DNA of 64,000 nucleotides from Parasphingorhabdus marina DSM 22363 (GCF_900128895.1 NZ_FSQW01000001.1:1860001-1924000); one strand, 5' to 3'; positions 52,307 to 63,025 are shown, counted from the stretch's first letter. Notes: generated by a model from the sequence alone, not told the origin. Translations and numbers: made by a program.

Positions 52307-54577
52307 CTATTTTGCGATGCCGCTCGCGGCCAGCACGGCCAGTGTGACCAGTTCGGATGCCGCCGATGCCATGGTCGCGATCTGAACCGACTTGTCGAGG
52401 CCGACAAGCATCGGACCGATAACCGCATCGCCGCCCATTTCGCGCAGCAGCTTGGCAGACAGATTGGCCGATTGCAGACCGGGCATGACCAGGACGTTGG
52501 CCGGGCTGGACAGGCGGCAGAACGGATAATTGCCCATCAGTTTCGGGTTCAGTGCGACATCGGGTGCCATTTCACCTTCATATTCGAAACTGACCCGTCG
52601 CTCGTCGAGAATGGCAACCGCGTCCCGGATATTTTCGAGCCAGCGGCCCTCCGGATTGCCGAAGGTGGAATAACTCAAAAATGCGACGCGCGGTTCGTGG
52701 CCCATTTTCCGGGCCACTGCTGCAGTCTGTTCGGCAATGTCGGCCAGCTCTTCGGATGACGGGCGTTCGTTGACCGTGGTATCCGCCATGAACACCGTGT
52801 GGCTTTGCCCGACCATCACGTGGATCCCGAATGCCGTTCGGCCTTTCTCGACATCAATGACCTTGGCAATGTCCTTGAACGTCTGGGCATAAGGCCGGGT
52901 GACCCCGGTAATCATCGCTTCGCCCTGATCCATGGCAAGCAGCGCGGAGCCGAATATATTCCGGTCCTGGTTCACCATTCGCTTGATGTCGCGTTCCATG
53001 TGACCGCGCCGTCCCAGCCGCTGATGCAGCATATTGACCATGTCCGGAACCAGCGGGCTGTTGCGTGAATTGTGAATTTCGAACCGGTCGGCATCCCCGA
53101 CACCCAGCTCCTGCAGTTTCTGACGCACCCGGTCGTCACGACCGACCAGAACCGGTGTGCCATAGCCGCCGTCCTGGAACTGAATCGCGGCACGCAGCAC
53201 CACATCCTCTTCGGCTTCGGCAAAAATGACGCGCTTGGGTGACTGGCGACACGCATCATAGGCCTGGGTCAGCACGGAGGTTGTCGGATTGAGACGGCTC
53301 TTCAGGTCGACACGATAGGCGTCGAGATCTTCAATCGGTTTCTGGGCCACACCACTGTCCATGGCCGCCTTGGCAACCGCTGCGGAAACCACCTCCATCA
53401 AACGCGGATCAAAGGGCGCCGGGATGATATAGTCGACACCAAATGTCGGTGCCTCACCGCCATAGGCCGCAGCGACTTCTTCCGGGACCTGTTCGCGGGC
53501 CAGTTCGGCAATTGCGCGGGCGGCAGCCACTTTCATTTCGTCATTGATCCTTGTGGCCCGGACATCCAGTGCGCCGCGGAATATGAAGGGGAAGCCGAGA
53601 ACATTGTTGACCTGGTTGGGATAGTCCGACCTGCCGGTAGCGACAATCGCGTCGGGGCGGGCGGCCTTGGCATCCGGCGGTGTGATTTCGGGATCGGGAT
53701 TGGCCATGGCAAAAATGATCGGCTTGTCCGCCATGTCCCGGACCATGTCCGGTTTGAGCGCGCCGGCCGCGGAGAGTCCGAGAAAGGCATCCGCACCCTT
53801 CAGTGCTTCGGTCAGATCTCGCGCATCAGTGTCGATGGCGTGGGCCGATTTCCACTGGTCGACATTGTCGCGGCCACGATAGATGACGCCGCTGCGGTCA
53901 CACATGGTCAGATTCTCGTGCGGAACACCCATCGCCTTGATTAGCGAAGCGCAAGCAATGGCGGCGGCGCCTGCACCATTGACCACCACCTTGATGTCCT
54001 CGACCTTGCGATTGGTCAGCAGGCAGGCATTGATGATACCGGCGGCGGCAATGATCGCGGTCCCATGCTGGTCATCATGGAATACCGGAATATTCATCCG
54101 GTCGCGCAGGGTCTGCTCAATGATGAAGCAGGCTGGTGCCCCGATATCTTCCAGATTGATGCCGCCAAAGCTCGGTTCCATCAGTTCGACCGCATTGATG
54201 AAGGCATCCGTGTCTTCGGTGTTGAGTTCCAGGTCGATCGAGTCGACATCGGCGAAGCGTTTGAAAAGTACAGCTTTTCCTTCCATCACCGGCTTCGATG
54301 CCAGCGCGCCGAGATTGCCGAGGCCAAGAATGGCAGAGCCATTGGAGATAACCGCAACCAGGTTGCCCTTTGCGGTATAGTCATAAGCTGTGGATGGATC
54401 GTCGGCGATAGCCCGAACCGGTACGGCAACACCGGGTGAATAGGCCAGACTCAGGTCGCGTTGCGTGGCCATTGGTTTGGATGCAACAATCTCGATTTTG
54501 CCGGGGCGTCCATGGGAGTGGAAAAGCAGGGCTTCGCGCTCGGAAAATTCCACATTGCTTTCATTCTTGTCGGCCAA
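52307..54577 (-). CDS. maeB: NADP-dependent malic enzyme with phosphotransacetylase-like domain
   Basis: Decarboxylates malate to pyruvate with NADP; 756 residues. N-terminal malic domain (SLAYSPGVAVPVRAI, GLGNLGALASKPVMEGKAVLFK, VFHDDQHGTAIIAAAG), the NAD(P)-binding domain (VVNGAGAAAIACASL) and a C-terminal phosphotransacetylase-like domain from about 430, which in this enzyme class is regulatory rather than catalytic. Start is TTG at 54577 with AGGGGAG seven bases before it; no better ATG exists. Confidence 0.95.
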   Translation of the reverse strand: MADKNESNVEFSEREALLFHSHGRPGKIEIVASKPMATQRDLSLAYSPGVAVPVRAIADDPSTAYDYTAKGNLVAVISNGSAILGLGNLGALASKPVMEGKAVLFKRFADVDSIDLELNTEDTDAFINAVELMEPSFGGINLEDIGAPACFIIEQTLRDRMNIPVFHDDQHGTAIIAAAGIINACLLTNRKVEDIKVVVNGAGAAAIACASLIKAMGVPHENLTMCDRSGVIYRGRDNVDQWKSAHAIDTDARDLTEALKGADAFLGLSAAGALKPDMVRDMADKPIIFAMANPDPEITPPDAKAARPDAIVATGRSDYPNQVNNVLGFPFIFRGALDVRATRINDEMKVAAARAIAELAREQVPEEVAAAYGGEAPTFGVDYIIPAPFDPRLMEVVSAAVAKAAMDSGVAQKPIEDLDAYRVDLKSRLNPTTSVLTQAYDACRQSPKRVIFAEAEEDVVLRAAIQFQDGGYGTPVLVGRDDRVRQKLQELGVGDADRFEIHNSRNSPLVPDMVNMLHQRLGRRGHMERDIKRMVNQDRNIFGSALLAMDQGEAMITGVTRPYAQTFKDIAKVIDVEKGRTAFGIHVMVGQSHTVFMADTTVNERPSSEELADIAEQTAAVARKMGHEPRVAFLSYSTFGNPEGRWLENIRDAVAILDERRVSFEYEGEMAPDVALNPKLMGNYPFCRLSSPANVLVMPGLQSANLSAKLLREMGGDAVIGPMLVGLDKSVQIATMASAASELVTLAVLAASGIAK

Positions 54578-54759
54578 AATCTGTCTCCCCTGAATCGCGC
54601 CCCGCTTTGGGCGCGGATATCCTGCGCTTCCCTTTCACTGCCCTACTCTGGATGCAGGGGAGAGGGCAAGACTTGCCGCGTTGCTGAATCGGAATAATGC
54701 CATGCAATAATGGCAGTCGGGGCCTTTTCCCGGCCCGCACACTCGGCTATCGCAGTCAC

Positions 54760-57435
54760 ATGTCGACACAGACTCAGCAGAAACCACCGGCCCCAAAACC
54801 GAAGCCCAAAAAGGCCGCGGCAAAAAATACTGCTGACCCCAAACAGACTCCGATGATGAAGCAATATTTCGCGCTCAAGGAAAAGGCGCAGGACTGCTTG
54901 CTTTTTTATCGCATGGGCGACTTTTTCGAACTGTTCTTCGAAGATGCGAAACTGGCTTCTGCGGCGCTGGACATTGCCCTGACGAGCCGCGGGAAAAATG
55001 CCGGAGAATCGGTTCCTATGTGCGGTGTTCCGGTCCATGCCGCGGAAAGCTATCTCGCCAAACTGATCCGCGCCGGGTTCAAGGTGGCGATTGCGGAGCA
55101 GACCGAAACCCCGGCCGAAGCGAAAGAGCGGGGCGGGTACAAGGCGCTGGTGGCCCGCGACATTATCCGCTTCGTCACTGCCGGGACACTGACAGAAGAT
55201 ACGCTGCTTGACGCCCGTTCTGACAACATGCTGGTCGCGGTTGCCGAAGTGCAGGGACAAATCGGACTGGCGGCTGCGGATATCTCGACGGGTGCGTTCG
55301 AACTGCAGATGATTCCCGAAAACGCTTTGCATGCCGAGATTTCCAGGATTGCACCATCCGAAATTATTTGCTCTCCGGATCTGGCGGGAAAGCTCGACAA
55401 GTCCACGGAATGGCCCAGAGAGGATTTTGACAGCCAGCGCGCCGAGAAGCGGCTGAAAACACTTTATGGTGTTTCCACACTGGACGGATTTGGCGATTTT
55501 TCCCGATGCGAGCTGGCGGCTGCAGGTGGCCTGGTCCGCTATGTTGAACATGCAGCACAGGATGATACGCCCTTTCTCCAACCGCCAGTCCAGCGTCATC
55601 CGGGCGAATATTTGCTGATCGACAGTGCGACTCGCGCCAGCCTCGAGATCGAACGGACGCTTGCCGGCGAGCGCAAGGGCAGCCTGCTCGAAACGATTGA
55701 CCGCACGGTCACGCCCGGCGGCGCCCGATTGCTCGCCCGCGATCTTGCAGCTCCCCTTTTTGACGAAAGTCCGATCAACACGCGACTGGGCCTGGTGCAG
55801 TGGTTTCATGACGGTCCGGCGATACGGGAGGCGGTCCGGAGTGCACTGAAAAGCCTGCCGGATATCAGCCGGGCTCTGGGGCGGTTGTCGAGTGGACGCG
55901 GGAGTCCCCGGGACCTGGGGCAAATCCGCGACGGTCTTGCCGGCGCCCGGATCATGCGCGAGCAACTGGCCCGCGATCTGGCGCTGCCCGAAATGCTGGA
56001 CGCGCTGCTCCCGTCGCTTGACGGACATGGCGAGATGGTGGACCTGCTGGAGCGCGCTCTGGTGGAAACCCCGCCTACCGAATCTTCCAGCGGTGGTTAC
56101 ATTGCACAGGGATTTGATCCCGCGCTGGATGATTTGCGTAACGCCGGGTCTGACGGCCGTCAGGCGATTGCAGCGCTTGAAAGCCGGTACCGCGAGGCAA
56201 CCGGTATCAACACGCTGAAGATCAAGCATAATGCCGTGCTCGGCTATTTTGTGGAAGTACCGGCACGGCATGGTGACGCCTTGATGACCGAGAATTCGGG
56301 CTTCACCCATCGTCAGACGCTGGCCGGCGCGGTGCGCTTCAATTCCACCGAACTGCACGAGGAAGCCTTGCGTGTGACCCAGGCGGGCGCACATGCCCTG
56401 GCCGCCGAGGCAGAGCATTTTGCGCAGCTGATCGATCGGGTTCTCGAACGCAAGGATGCCATCCGGGCGAGCGCGGAGGCACTGGCCCGGATCGATGTGG
56501 GGGCGGCTCTGGCGGAACGGGCAGCGGAAGGGCAATGGTGCCGTCCGTCTTTCTGTGACGGCAACTTGCTGGAAATCACGGGCGGCCGCCATCCGGTAGT
56601 GGAGCAAGCGCTGTCGCTAACGGGCGATCCATTTGTCGCCAATGACTGCGCGCTCAGTCATGCGGAACGCCTGTGGCTGGTGTCTGGCCCCAATATGGGC
56701 GGTAAATCAACCTTTCTGCGGCAAAACGCACTGATCGTCATTTTGGCACAGGCCGGCAGCTTCGTTCCGGCCGCGTCGGCCCGGCTCAGCCTTGTCGATC
56801 GCCTGTTCAGCCGGGTGGGGGCTTCCGACAATCTGGCCCAGGGGCGCTCCACCTTCATGGTCGAGATGGTCGAAACCGCGACGATATTGTCGCAGGCAAC
56901 CGAGAAAAGCTTTGTCATTCTGGACGAAGTCGGGCGCGGGACGTCCACTTATGACGGGCTGGCACTGGCCTGGGCAGTGGTGGAAGCGGTACATGAAACC
57001 AATCAGTGCCGATGTCTGTTCGCCACCCATTATCATGAGCTGACCCGTCTGGCGGATCGGCTGGATGCGCTGTCGCTGCATCACGTCCGGGCGCGGGAAT
57101 GGAAGGGAGATCTGGTCTTGCTGCATGAACTGGCAAAAGGCCCGGCAGACCGCAGCTATGGTCTGGCCGTCGCCAAACTGGCCGGAATACCGAAACCGGT
57201 TCTCAAACGTGCCAAGTCGGTTCTGGACAAGCTGGAAGCCGGAAAAGCGGAAACCGGGGGGCTGGCTGCCGGGCTGGGTGACCTGCCGCTGTTTGCGGCC
57301 AGCCTGGAAGACGGCGAGGAACCGTCCGATGCTCTCCGCGAGCAGCTGGAACAGCTCGATATCGACGCGCTGAGTCCGCGGGATGCCCTCGAACAGCTCT
57401 ATGCGCTGAAAGCCCTGCTCGAGTCCGGAGAGTGA
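54760..57435 (+). CDS. mutS: DNA mismatch repair ATPase MutS
   Basis: Recognises mismatches and starts repair; 891 residues. The start at 54760 (MSTQTQQKPP) begins a Pro/Lys/Ala-rich tail of about 30 residues before the first domain; an earlier in-frame ATG at 54697 adds an unlikely cysteine/arginine stretch. The mismatch-reading F-x-E is in MGDFFELFFEDA. ATPase motifs: GPNMGGKST (about 645), STFMVEMVE, DEVGRGTSTYDG (about 721), ATHYHEL. mutL is not nearby. Divergent from the malic enzyme gene. Confidence 0.96.
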   Translation: MSTQTQQKPPAPKPKPKKAAAKNTADPKQTPMMKQYFALKEKAQDCLLFYRMGDFFELFFEDAKLASAALDIALTSRGKNAGESVPMCGVPVHAAESYLAKLIRAGFKVAIAEQTETPAEAKERGGYKALVARDIIRFVTAGTLTEDTLLDARSDNMLVAVAEVQGQIGLAAADISTGAFELQMIPENALHAEISRIAPSEIICSPDLAGKLDKSTEWPREDFDSQRAEKRLKTLYGVSTLDGFGDFSRCELAAAGGLVRYVEHAAQDDTPFLQPPVQRHPGEYLLIDSATRASLEIERTLAGERKGSLLETIDRTVTPGGARLLARDLAAPLFDESPINTRLGLVQWFHDGPAIREAVRSALKSLPDISRALGRLSSGRGSPRDLGQIRDGLAGARIMREQLARDLALPEMLDALLPSLDGHGEMVDLLERALVETPPTESSSGGYIAQGFDPALDDLRNAGSDGRQAIAALESRYREATGINTLKIKHNAVLGYFVEVPARHGDALMTENSGFTHRQTLAGAVRFNSTELHEEALRVTQAGAHALAAEAEHFAQLIDRVLERKDAIRASAEALARIDVGAALAERAAEGQWCRPSFCDGNLLEITGGRHPVVEQALSLTGDPFVANDCALSHAERLWLVSGPNMGGKSTFLRQNALIVILAQAGSFVPAASARLSLVDRLFSRVGASDNLAQGRSTFMVEMVETATILSQATEKSFVILDEVGRGTSTYDGLALAWAVVEAVHETNQCRCLFATHYHELTRLADRLDALSLHHVRAREWKGDLVLLHELAKGPADRSYGLAVAKLAGIPKPVLKRAKSVLDKLEAGKAETGGLAAGLGDLPLFAASLEDGEEPSDALREQLEQLDIDALSPRDALEQLYALKALLESGE

Positions 57436-57499
57436 TGATCGCCGCCGGCAATTGCACATTTCTGTTGCATTTCCGGTCCGGCTGGACTGAAAGGCAGTC

Positions 57500-58411
57500 A
57501 TGACCGAGCAACCTGAAAATCACGCACCGGATCCGGCGATGCTGGCCAAAGCCGAAACGCTCACTGAGGCTTTGCCCTATTTGCAGCGCTATGCCGGCAA
57601 GACCTTTGTGGTGAAATATGGCGGCCATGCCATGGGAGACCCGGCGCTGGCCCGAAATTTTGCCGAAGATGTCGTGCTGCTGAAGGCGGTCGGTATCAAT
57701 CCGGTGGTGGTTCATGGCGGTGGTCCGCAAATCGGAGCGATGCTCGAACGCGTTGGCGTGGAGTCAAAATTTGTGGACGGTTTGCGTGTCACAACCAAGG
57801 AGACCGCAGAAATCGCGGAAATGGTGCTGTCCGGTGCGATCAACAAGGAACTGGTCAGCTGGATTGAACAGGCCGGTGGCAGCGCTATCGGGATTTCCGG
57901 AAAAGACGGGGGATTCGTCAAGGCTGTGAAAATGCGGCGCACTGCTCGCGATCCGGACAGCAATATCGAACGCATCATTGATCTCGGCTTTGTCGGAGAA
58001 CCGAGAGACATTGATCGCAGCGTGATTGATACGATCTCGACCGCCGGGATGATCCCGGTCATTGCACCAATCGGCGTGGGCGAAGATGGCCATACCTATA
58101 ATATCAACGCGGACACGATGGCAGGTGCAGTTGCTTCTGCCCTGCGGGCATCACGGCTGTTCCTGCTGACCGATGTCGCAGGTGTGCTGGGGAAAGACGG
58201 CTCGCTTTTGACCGACCTCGATCCCGATGCGATTGCCAGTTTGTCTGACGATGGCACCATCTCCGGCGGCATGATCCCGAAGCTGGAAACCTGCGTGAAC
58301 GCGGTTCGGAACAAGGTGGATGCAGCCGTTGTGCTGGATGGCCGGGTCCCGCATGCCATGCTGCTGGAAATATTCACCAGCAAGGGCGCGGGAACGCTGA
58401 TCAAGGCCTGA
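57500..58411 (+). CDS. argB: Acetylglutamate kinase
   Basis: Second step of arginine synthesis, phosphorylating N-acetylglutamate; 303 residues. KYGGHAMGD (ATP site), [14 protein letters not shown] (substrate site) and the C-terminal [35 protein letters not shown] (split here) are typical. The N-terminal extension before [15 protein letters not shown], about 25 residues, is of the kind seen in arginine-inhibited hexameric enzymes. Monocistronic or last of a transcript; a promoter for yggT follows. Confidence 0.95.
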   Translation: MTEQPENHAPDPAMLAKAETLTEALPYLQRYAGKTFVVKYGGHAMGDPALARNFAEDVVLLKAVGINPVVVHGGGPQIGAMLERVGVESKFVDGLRVTTKETAEIAEMVLSGAINKELVSWIEQAGGSAIGISGKDGGFVKAVKMRRTARDPDSNIERIIDLGFVGEPRDIDRSVIDTISTAGMIPVIAPIGVGEDGHTYNINADTMAGAVASALRASRLFLLTDVAGVLGKDGSLLTDLDPDAIASLSDDGTISGGMIPKLETCVNAVRNKVDAAVVLDGRVPHAMLLEIFTSKGAGTLIKA

Positions 58412-58422
58412 ACAGGGCAAGC

Positions 58423-58451
58423 TTGCAGAAAACATCCGGCTGTATTATATC
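58423..58451 (+). promoter_or_regulatory. Candidate promoter of yggT-folD
   Basis: TTGCAG (58423-58428), a 17-base spacer and TATATC (58446-58451), 90 bases before the yggT ATG, in the 130-base gap after argB. Confidence 0.45.
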
Positions 58452-58467
58452 TATGGTACACTAAATA

Positions 58468-58490
58468 GCTGCCATCATTTTCTTGGCAGC
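58468..58490 (+). other. Hairpin in the yggT leader
   Basis: GCTGCCA (58468-58474) and TGGCAGC (58484-58490) form a 7-base stem with a 9-base loop. No T tract follows. It would lie near the 5' end of a transcript from the promoter just upstream, about ten bases after the expected start. Confidence 0.35.
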
Positions 58491-58541
58491 GACGGTCTGG
58501 CTGGTTATGGGCCGTCATACAGACAAAAAAGGTCATGTTTC

Positions 58542-58838
58542 ATGGGTTTCGCGATTTTTCAGATTATCGGTATCTTGCTGCAGGTGGCGCTCACCGTCAT
58601 TATCGTGCAGGCGATCATGAGCTGGTTGCTGGCGTTCAACGTTATCAATCTGCAAAATGACATTGCCCGCGCGATCTGGACGACGCTGGATGCGCTGACC
58701 GCACCCATATATAATCCGATCCGCAAGATCATGCCGGATTTTGGATCGATTGACCTCACACCCATGGTTGTCATTATCGGTATCATCATTTTGCAGGATG
58801 CTATCCTGCCGCCGATCGCCATGGCGCTGCTGACCTGA
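58542..58838 (+). CDS. yggT: YggT-family membrane protein
   Basis: A 98-residue integral membrane protein with two hydrophobic regions (about 4-30 and 70-97) flanking the YggT core [27 protein letters not shown] (split in use). Family members are linked to cell division, osmotic or cation homeostasis; the exact role is open. It ends two bases before folD and is cotranscribed with it. Confidence 0.9.
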   Translation: MGFAIFQIIGILLQVALTVIIVQAIMSWLLAFNVINLQNDIARAIWTTLDALTAPIYNPIRKIMPDFGSIDLTPMVVIIGIIILQDAILPPIAMALLT

Positions 58839-58840
58839 AG

Positions 58841-59755
58841 ATGAGCGAAGGGGGAGTGGCCACCGGCGCACAGCTGATAGACGGGAAAGCCTTCGCAGCG
58901 GAACTGCGCGAACGCATCCGGCAGGCTGTTCCGAAATTCCATGAGCAGACGGGCAGGACGCCAGGCCTTGCCGTCGTGCTGGTGGGCGAGGACCCTGCCA
59001 GTCAGGTTTATGTCGCCTCGAAGCACAAGGCGACCGTCGCGGCGGGAATGGAAAGTTTTGAACACAGGCTTCCTGCAGATACGTCGCAGGAGGAGCTGAT
59101 CGCGCTGGTCCGCTCGCTCAATGAAGACGACAGCGTCGATGGCATCCTGGTGCAACTGCCTTTGCCCGGTGACCTCGATGAAAAAGCCGTCGTGATGGCG
59201 ATTGATCCAGACAAGGATGTGGATGGCCTGCATGTCATCAATGCCGGCCGGCTGGCCAATGGGGAGGAAGCCCTCACACCGTGTACTCCACTGGGCAGCC
59301 TGATGTTGCTCAAGGATCAGCTGGGCGATCTGTCTGGCCTGAATGCGGTTGTGGTTGGACGTTCGATTCTGGTCGGAAAACCGATGGCCCAGCTGCTGCT
59401 GGCCGAAAACTGCACGGTCACCATGGCCCATAGCCGCACGCGCGATTTGCCGAATGTTGTGCGGGGTGCGGATATCGTCGTTGCTGCGGTCGGTAGAGCC
59501 GAAATTGTCAAAGGCGACTGGCTGAAAGAGGGTGCCGTTGTCATCGATGTCGGGATAAACCGGCTGGCGCCCGAACCGGGCAAGGAACGCGGCCGGCTGG
59601 TCGGTGATGTTGCAACATCCGAAGCCATGGGGCATGTACGGGCGATCACCCCGGTGCCCGGTGGTGTCGGACCGATGACGATTGCGGTCCTTCTGCGCAA
59701 TACGCTGGTCGCGGCTTCACGAAGAGCGGGTCTGGCAGAACCTGAAGGAATTTAG
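58841..59755 (+). CDS. folD: Bifunctional methylenetetrahydrofolate dehydrogenase/cyclohydrolase
   Basis: One-carbon metabolism: interconverts methylene-, methenyl- and formyl-tetrahydrofolate; 304 residues. Catalytic lysine region [10 protein letters not shown] near 50, [14 protein letters not shown] near 104, NADP-binding [19 protein letters not shown] near 170, and the C-terminal [19 protein letters not shown]. Normal length. Four bases separate it from the lipoprotein gene that follows. Confidence 0.95.
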   Translation: MSEGGVATGAQLIDGKAFAAELRERIRQAVPKFHEQTGRTPGLAVVLVGEDPASQVYVASKHKATVAAGMESFEHRLPADTSQEELIALVRSLNEDDSVDGILVQLPLPGDLDEKAVVMAIDPDKDVDGLHVINAGRLANGEEALTPCTPLGSLMLLKDQLGDLSGLNAVVVGRSILVGKPMAQLLLAENCTVTMAHSRTRDLPNVVRGADIVVAAVGRAEIVKGDWLKEGAVVIDVGINRLAPEPGKERGRLVGDVATSEAMGHVRAITPVPGGVGPMTIAVLLRNTLVAASRRAGLAEPEGI

Positions 59756-59759
59756 GCTG

Positions 59760-60479
59760 ATGAAAAAACTGGCCGCTGCTTTTGCCATGTCATTGCTGCT
59801 GGCCGGTTGCGCCAGCGGGGGCTCTTCCTCCGAACGGGAACGCTTTTTTCGGGCCGCGGGCAAACCCGTGGCCAATCCCAGTGCGCTGGTGAAGGCCGAG
59901 CTCGCCTTTGCACGGCTTGCAAGGGAAGAAGGCCAGTGGACGGCGTTTCGCGAAACCGCGACGGCCGATGCGGTCATGTTCGTGCCGAACTTGTCCAGTG
60001 CGCAGGTCTGGCTGAAAGGCAAGGCCGATCCGGCGCAGGCGGTGGACTGGCAACCGCACAAGATTCACATGTCCTGCGATGGCATCATGGGTGTTGTCAC
60101 CGGTGCGTGGCAGGCGGCCAATGGCAGCACCGGCTCTTTTGTGACCATCTGGGAAAAGCAGGATGCACGCGAACGGCGTTTGCGCGGCCAGGAGGAGGAA
60201 TGGAAATGGGTGTTTGATCATGGGGTTCCCGTCGACACTCCGCTTCCCGAACCGGATTTTGTCGAAACCGAGGTGGCGTCCTGCAAGGGCGGCCCGGTCC
60301 CGCCAAACATCCCCGCGCCCGAAAACGGCAAGAAAATTGGTGGTCAATCATTGGACAAGACGTTTCAGTGGTCCGCCACGCAGGCAGCCGATGGCAAGCG
60401 GGGGCTAACCGTGCTTCTCTGGAACGGCGAGGCCTATCGCCCGGTCGTTGATGAAGATTTCGGTGTTCCGCAGCCATGA
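59760..60479 (+). CDS. Hypothetical lipoprotein, possibly SnoaL/NTF2-like
   Basis: A 239-residue lipoprotein (MKKLAAAFAMSLLLAGC, lipobox LAGC). The segment AELAFARLAREEGQWTAFRETATADAVMFVP (split here) followed by a short PHKIHMSCDGIMGVVTGAW and VTIWEKQ resembles SnoaL/DUF4440-type NTF2-like folds; the C-terminal half from about 150 is unassigned. The ATG at 59760 is chosen for the signal peptide. Coupled downstream to marC by ATGA. Confidence 0.75.
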   Translation: MKKLAAAFAMSLLLAGCASGGSSSERERFFRAAGKPVANPSALVKAELAFARLAREEGQWTAFRETATADAVMFVPNLSSAQVWLKGKADPAQAVDWQPHKIHMSCDGIMGVVTGAWQAANGSTGSFVTIWEKQDARERRLRGQEEEWKWVFDHGVPVDTPLPEPDFVETEVASCKGGPVPPNIPAPENGKKIGGQSLDKTFQWSATQAADGKRGLTVLLWNGEAYRPVVDEDFGVPQP

Positions 60480-61093
60480 TTGAGCTTTTCGTTTCCGCCT
60501 TCATCACCTTTTTCGTGGTGATTGACCCGCCGGGCTGCGCGCCGATCTACGCCAGCCTGACCGGCGATGCGCCACCGCGCGATCGCCGGATCATGGCATT
60601 TCGGGCGATTGTCGTCGCATCCATCATACTCGCGATATTTGCCGCTTTTGGCGAACAGCTTCTGGGTGCCCTCGGGATCAGCCTTGATGCATTCCGGATT
60701 GCTGGCGGTATCATGTTGTTCATCATCGCGCTGGAAATGGTATTCGAAAAGCGCACGCAGCGCCGCGAGGGGCGGGCGCAGGATATCATGGACCAGCCGG
60801 AAATCGAGGATGTGTCGATTTTCCCGATGGCCATGCCGATGATTGCCGGCCCGGGTTCGATTGCCGCTCTGATGCTGCTGATGTCGCAGAATGAGGGTCT
60901 GGATCGAAGCCTCGTAATCGTGGCAGCGATGGGTAGTGTCCTGCTTTTGACCCTGGTCGGATTGTTGCTGGCAGGACCGCTGATGCGCATACTCGGCCAC
61001 AAGGTGGAACAGGTAATCACCCGCGTGCTGGGCGTCCTGCTTGGCGCGCTTGCCGTCCAGTTCGTCGTCGATGGTCTGAAGGGCAGTTTCTAG
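60476..61093 (+). CDS. MarC-family membrane protein
   Basis: A 205-residue inner-membrane protein with six helices. Family signs are [19 protein letters not shown] at the N-terminus and [21 protein letters not shown] (split here) near residue 120. Function of the MarC (UPF0056) family is unknown despite the name. Its TAG stop shares the CTAG at 61090-61093 with the convergent Trm112-type gene. Confidence 0.9.
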   Translation: MIELFVSAFITFFVVIDPPGCAPIYASLTGDAPPRDRRIMAFRAIVVASIILAIFAAFGEQLLGALGISLDAFRIAGGIMLFIIALEMVFEKRTQRREGRAQDIMDQPEIEDVSIFPMAMPMIAGPGSIAALMLLMSQNEGLDRSLVIVAAMGSVLLLTLVGLLLAGPLMRILGHKVEQVITRVLGVLLGALAVQFVVDGLKGSF

Positions 61094-61272
61094 AGTTTTC
61101 GCGCTTCTTCGATCAGCATGACCGGCACACCATCCCGCACGGGATAGGCCACGCCCGCAGCTTTGGAAATCAGTTCCTGCGCGCTTTCGTCATATTCCAG
61201 TCTGGTGCGGGAAACCGGACAGACCAGGATCTCGATAAGCCGGGGATCTACAGTCGAACTCGTATCAGTCAC
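61090..61272 (-). CDS. Trm112/YcaR-family small protein
   Basis: A 60-residue member of the UPF0434/Trm112 family, [15 protein letters not shown] and [19 protein letters not shown]. Only one of the usual four zinc cysteines is present, as in many bacterial members. The eukaryotic relative activates methyltransferases; the bacterial role is not settled. Its start overlaps the LON-domain gene stop by four bases. Confidence 0.9.
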   Translation of the reverse strand: MTDTSSTVDPRLIEILVCPVSRTRLEYDESAQELISKAAGVAYPVRDGVPVMLIEEARKL

Positions 61273-61889
61273 TGCAGTGTGACTCGACCTTCGTCGCCGT
61301 CCTGACGTCCAAAAAACTGGAGCAACTGAATGATCAGTTCGGACCGGTTCGACAATCCGTCAACTTCCAGCAAGGCCTGTTTTGAAGCCGCGTCAAACGG
61401 CGCGATCTGGGCAATGCCGTTGACGAAGGAATTGTCGTCGAGTCGGCCAATCGAGTCCCAGTCGACCTGATAACCTTGCAAGTCCGCAAATTTCCGGGAC
61501 TCAATCTCCAGCGCAGCACGTTCAGCGCTCGCCAGGACCTCATCGGCTTCCAGATTGTCCTCGATCTCGGCACGGACCTGACGAAAGGCGGTGGTTGCAT
61601 CCAGCTCTTCGAGCACCCGGAACCGGGCGACACCTTCAAGAACCACGTTGAAGCGGCCATCATCCATCGCTTCGATATCGATAATCTTGCCAAGGCAACC
61701 GACACTGAACAGCTCCGGCACGTCTCCCGCTGTCTTCGGCTGGATCATGCCGATCTGGCGATCACGCGCCATCGCATCGTTGATCAGCGCCTTGTAGCGT
61801 TCCTCAAAGATGTGCAGCGGCAGATGCATGCCCGGAAACAGCAAAGCTCCGGCCAGCGGGAAGATCGATATGCGTTTGCCTTCTGACAT
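61269..61889 (-). CDS. LON substrate-binding-domain protein (no protease)
   Basis: A 206-residue protein consisting of the N-terminal domain of Lon protease alone: [62 protein letters not shown] (in part). ATPase and protease domains are absent, which is normal for this family of unknown function. Start at 61889, two bases after the thioredoxin gene stop; an upstream ATG at 61940 lies inside that gene. Confidence 0.9.
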   Translation of the reverse strand: MSEGKRISIFPLAGALLFPGMHLPLHIFEERYKALINDAMARDRQIGMIQPKTAGDVPELFSVGCLGKIIDIEAMDDGRFNVVLEGVARFRVLEELDATTAFRQVRAEIEDNLEADEVLASAERAALEIESRKFADLQGYQVDWDSIGRLDDNSFVNGIAQIAPFDAASKQALLEVDGLSNRSELIIQLLQFFGRQDGDEGRVTLQ

Positions 61890-61891
61890 GT

Positions 61892-62803
61892 CTATCCGAA
61901 CAGGACCGCGGACAGCTTGCGCCGGGTATTGGCGACCCACTCGTCCTCCAGCCCGATCATTTCAAACAGGGACAGCAGTTTTTCCCGGGCTGCCCCGTCG
62001 TTCCACTCCTTGTCTGCAGCGATGATTGCGAGCAGATTGTCGGCTGCGCCGTCATTATCGCCCGATGCAATCTGCGCGCTGGCCAGGTCAAGTCGGGCCT
62101 GATGATTGGCAGGATCTGCTTCGACCGCAGCTTTCAGACTCTCAAACTCGCTGTCATCGGGCTTGTCTCTTGCGAGCTGCAGGGTCGATCGCGCCCGCTC
62201 GATCGCCGGATCATTTGCCAGTTCCTCGGGCAGCTGGGCCATCATTTCGTCGGCCTTGTCATGATGTCCAGCCGCAACCATTGCCCGGATCAGACCGCCG
62301 ACGGCCTCGACATTGTCGGGCGCCATGTCGGCAATTTGCGCAAAAATGCCCGCCGCGCGTTCCGCATCGCCTTCGCCCAGAACTTCTTCGCCCATGGCGA
62401 GCAAGGGCGCGATATCCTGTTCCGGCTGTTCACCGCCCTGACCGACGGGAAGTTTTTCGAGCAACTGGTCGAGCGCTCCCGACAACTGGCTCTCGGTCCG
62501 CGCGCTGGTCAGATCCGCCACCGGTTTGCCCTGGAAAATGGCATAGACGGTCGGAATCGACTGGACCTGGAATTGCGAGGCAATGAACCGGTTTTCATCG
62601 ACGTTGATTTTGGCCAGCATCACGCCCTTGTCGGCATAGGCTGCGGCAACCTTCTCGAGTATTGGCGTCAGGGCTTTGCATGGACCGCACCATTCTGCCC
62701 AGAAATCCAGAATGACCAGCTTGTCCATGCTGGGCGCGACCACGCTTTGCTGGAATTCTTCAACCGCCTTCTGTTCGTCTACGGTTAGTCCTGCTGTTGC
62801 CAA
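61892..62803 (-). CDS. Thioredoxin-TPR co-chaperone (YbbN/CnoX type)
   Basis: A 303-residue protein: thioredoxin fold with LVILDFWAEWCGPCKALTPILE (Cys39, Cys42) and a cis-Pro in IPTVYAIFQGKPV, then a helical TPR-like domain from about 140 (AAGIFAQIADMAPDNVEAVGGLIRAMVAAGHHDKADEM, in part). Unlike E. coli CnoX, which has SCVHC-type active site, this one keeps the redox WCGPC. Start is TTG at 62803, six bases after a perfect AGGAG. Confidence 0.92.
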   Translation of the reverse strand: MATAGLTVDEQKAVEEFQQSVVAPSMDKLVILDFWAEWCGPCKALTPILEKVAAAYADKGVMLAKINVDENRFIASQFQVQSIPTVYAIFQGKPVADLTSARTESQLSGALDQLLEKLPVGQGGEQPEQDIAPLLAMGEEVLGEGDAERAAGIFAQIADMAPDNVEAVGGLIRAMVAAGHHDKADEMMAQLPEELANDPAIERARSTLQLARDKPDDSEFESLKAAVEADPANHQARLDLASAQIASGDNDGAADNLLAIIAADKEWNDGAAREKLLSLFEMIGLEDEWVANTRRKLSAVLFG

Positions 62804-62952
62804 TTTCTGCTCCTGTAAACACCGGTCCGATAATCTGCCCGAAAAGGGGAATCGGACCCTGTTTGCCCTTGTCTCGGGACTTTATGTGGGGATGGGTGCG
62901 GCAAAGCCAAGCTTATTTTTACTTTTAGATGCCAGAGATATGAAAATGGGGC

Positions 62953-62981
62953 TTGCGGGGGTGTATATCCCATGCTAACCG
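62953..62981 (+). promoter_or_regulatory. Candidate promoter of tRNA-Gly
   Basis: TTGCGG (62953-62958), a 17-base spacer and TAACCG (62976-62981), followed by the GC-only GCGCGCC, the kind of discriminator seen in stringently controlled stable-RNA promoters. About 38 bases separate the expected start from the tRNA. Confidence 0.35.
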
Positions 62982-63025
62982 CGCGCCTCACCTGCTGATG
63001 ACGATACCCATGTCACAGCCGCCGA

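Noticed and set aside
54643-56607. A 654-codon open frame on the minus strand opposite mutS
   Set aside because: Entirely antisense to conserved MutS domains, no ribosome binding site and no recognisable motif.
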